Shown here one piece after another: positions 5,833-6,891 of a stretch of 6,891 bases of DNA. Source of the stretch: an uncultured Pseudomonadota bacterium (GTDB lineage Bacteria; Pseudomonadota; Gammaproteobacteria; Burkholderiales; Thiobacillaceae); assembly GCA_903883985.1 (NCBI GenBank), contig CAISDD010000257.1:1-6891 (forward strand). Direction: 5' to 3'. How positions within the stretch are numbered: position 1 is the first letter of the stretch; every line of letters starts with the position of its first letter. The notes beneath the pieces were generated by a model, which saw only the letters and a list, made by a program, of their open reading frames with translations, did not search any database and was not told the DNA's origin. Both the position numbers and the translations under genes were made by a program.

Positions 5833-6261
5833 CGTCTATTGTGGCTCACAAATACTTATTGCTGTAAGCCTGATGTTACACGACTGCTTCTGACTCGGAG
5901 CTGCCGGACGGGGGGCGGCACCAGATGGTAGCACCTGTTTCGAAGCGCTCTGGCCGGGGCTGCGAACTTGGCAGAGGCACCTGACCCGAGGAAATCGCCA
6001 AAATATGCCCATACCTGTTTCCTGCCATCACTGGCGATAACCATTTCCACCCGATTACTCACGTCCGCCGAACTCGGCGAACGCCTCAACGAGTCTTTGT
6101 CGGACATTCACAACCGCGTTTCCCAAGAGAAACCCTTGCCACCTGCGATTAACGCCAGGCCCAACGGGTTCGGTCCACGTTGAGGGTAGATCGGCAACTT
6201 CGTTGAGCTCATTCGGGCCATCCACACGTTCGGTGAACGTCTTAGCCGATCAGGGCGTTAT
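5833..6261. other. Gene-poor stretch between the cyclase promoter and ilvA
   Basis: I recognise no gene in these 429 bases. Short open frames exist on both strands: minus 6107-5856 (83 codons, starting MSDKDSLRRSPSSADV) and plus 5968-6183 (71 codons). They overlap each other, lack clear ribosome binding sites, and resemble no family I know. Two small inverted repeats stand out, CGCCGA-AC-TCGGCG (6066-6079) and ACGTTC-GGT-GAACGT (6226-6240). Confidence 0.45.
6226..6240. terminator. Small hairpin 21 bases after the ilvA stop (weak terminator candidate)
   Basis: ACGTTC and GAACGT form a perfect six-base stem with loop GGT, just downstream of ilvA. No T-tract follows on the minus strand, so it is at best part of a factor-dependent end or an RNA 3' stem. 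Confidence 0.3.
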
Positions 6262-6891
6262 TCATTTGAGGAACAGGCTGTAGGCCAAGTTACGCGATTC
6301 GTTCCAGTAGCGGTAACCAAGACCATCGAGAAACTCCTGAAATTCGGCTTTCTGCTCGGCTTGCACCTGGATGCCCACCAACACACGACCATAGTCCGCC
6401 CCGTGGTTGCGGTAGTGGAACAAACTGATGTTCCAGGCGTGACTCATGCTGTTGAGAAATTTCATCAGGGCGCCGGGGCGCTCCGGGAACTCGAAGCGGT
6501 AGAGCACTTCGTTTTCCGCCTGTGGCGCGCGCCCCCCTACGAGGTGACGGATGTGCAGCTTGGCCATCTCGTTGTCCGACAGATCCAGCACCGGCAGCTC
6601 GTGCTTCTCCAGGGTAATCAGCAGCTTGTCCACTTCGGCGCGGTTGTGTACCTGCACGCCCACGAAGATGTGTGCCACCAGGGCATCCGAGTAGCGGTAG
6701 TTGAATTCGGTGATGGCCCGGGTGCCGAGGAGCGTGCAGAAGGCCTTGAAGCTGCCGGGCTGCTCCGGAATGGAAACCGCCAGGACGGCCTCCCGCTTCT
6801 CGCCCAATTCGGCGCGCTCGGCGATGAAACGCAGGCGGTCGAAATTCATGTTGGCCCCGCTGGCGATGGCGATAAGATGCTTGTTCTTCGC
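6262..6891 (-). CDS. ilvA: Threonine dehydratase (threonine ammonia-lyase), biosynthetic, C-terminal part
   Basis: The 5' part of the gene lies beyond the right edge; 209 codons and the TGA stop are visible. The product deaminates L-threonine to 2-oxobutanoate, the first committed step of isoleucine synthesis, using pyridoxal phosphate in the cytoplasm. The visible part begins in the end of the catalytic domain (AIASGANMNFDRLRFIAER, matching SGANMNF of E. coli IlvA). It continues through two ACT-like regulatory domains: REAVLAVSIPEQPGSF...ITEFNYRY and EVLYRFEFPERPGALMKF...NISLFHYRNHGADYGRVL. The two-domain tail marks the long, isoleucine-inhibited, valine-activated biosynthetic type, as opposed to the short catabolic TdcB type. 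The end (RNLAYSLFLK) is at the normal family position, so the 3' end is intact. In some proteobacteria, such as Pseudomonas aeruginosa, ilvA neighbours rpiA. Here the only rpiA sequence is a remnant about 6 kb away. Confidence 0.96.
   Translation of the reverse strand, partial: AKNKHLIAIASGANMNFDRLRFIAERAELGEKREAVLAVSIPEQPGSFKAFCTLLGTRAITEFNYRYSDALVAHIFVGVQVHNRAEVDKLLITLEKHELPVLDLSDNEMAKLHIRHLVGGRAPQAENEVLYRFEFPERPGALMKFLNSMSHAWNISLFHYRNHGADYGRVLVGIQVQAEQKAEFQEFLDGLGYRYWNESRNLAYSLFLK

Noticed and set aside
1..6891. CRISPR array or complete insertion sequence
   Set aside because: No regularly spaced identical repeats and no transposase coding region are present. The repeats seen are isolated palindromes or short pairs.

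Overview
The window looks like chromosomal DNA of a GC-rich Gram-negative bacterium. The Tex and threonine dehydratase (IlvA) sequences are of proteobacterial type, and my best guess is a betaproteobacterium. That placement rests on remembered family sequences, not on a search.

Layout. Positions 1-91 hold a small, highly structured intergenic repeat made of nested palindromes. It abuts a 39-codon piece of ribose-5-phosphate isomerase (rpiA remnant, about 101-217, minus strand). Positions 220-468 have no gene I can support. Positions 469-698 (minus) hold the frameshifted, truncated start of a tyrosine-recombinase integrase, which still has a good ribosome binding site. Upstream of it on the same strand lie a rho-independent terminator (787-822) and a complete tRNA-Leu(UAG) gene (857-941). 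Together these look like the scar of a mobile element that integrated next to a tRNA gene and then decayed.

From about 1154 the window is ordinary core genome. An intact tex gene (1154-3463, plus) converges on an intact multi-sensor response regulator with a diguanylate cyclase output (3679-5718, minus). The gap between them holds a hairpin and a second GC-rich palindromic repeat. After a gene-poor stretch (5719-6261), the minus-strand 3' part of ilvA (biosynthetic threonine dehydratase) runs off the right edge.

Functionally the intact genes are not an obvious operon. Tex is a nucleic-acid-binding transcription accessory factor. The REC-PAS-PAS-PAS-GGDEF protein should make c-di-GMP in response to phosphorylation and sensory input. 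Its first PAS domain carries the FixL-type haem-pocket signature with exact spacing, which predicts oxygen or gas sensing. IlvA starts isoleucine synthesis. I see no CRISPR array, complete insertion sequence or clear undescribed multi-gene system. The most interesting points are the putative haem-PAS cyclase, the tRNA-associated integrase scar with its rpiA fragment, and the palindromic repeats.
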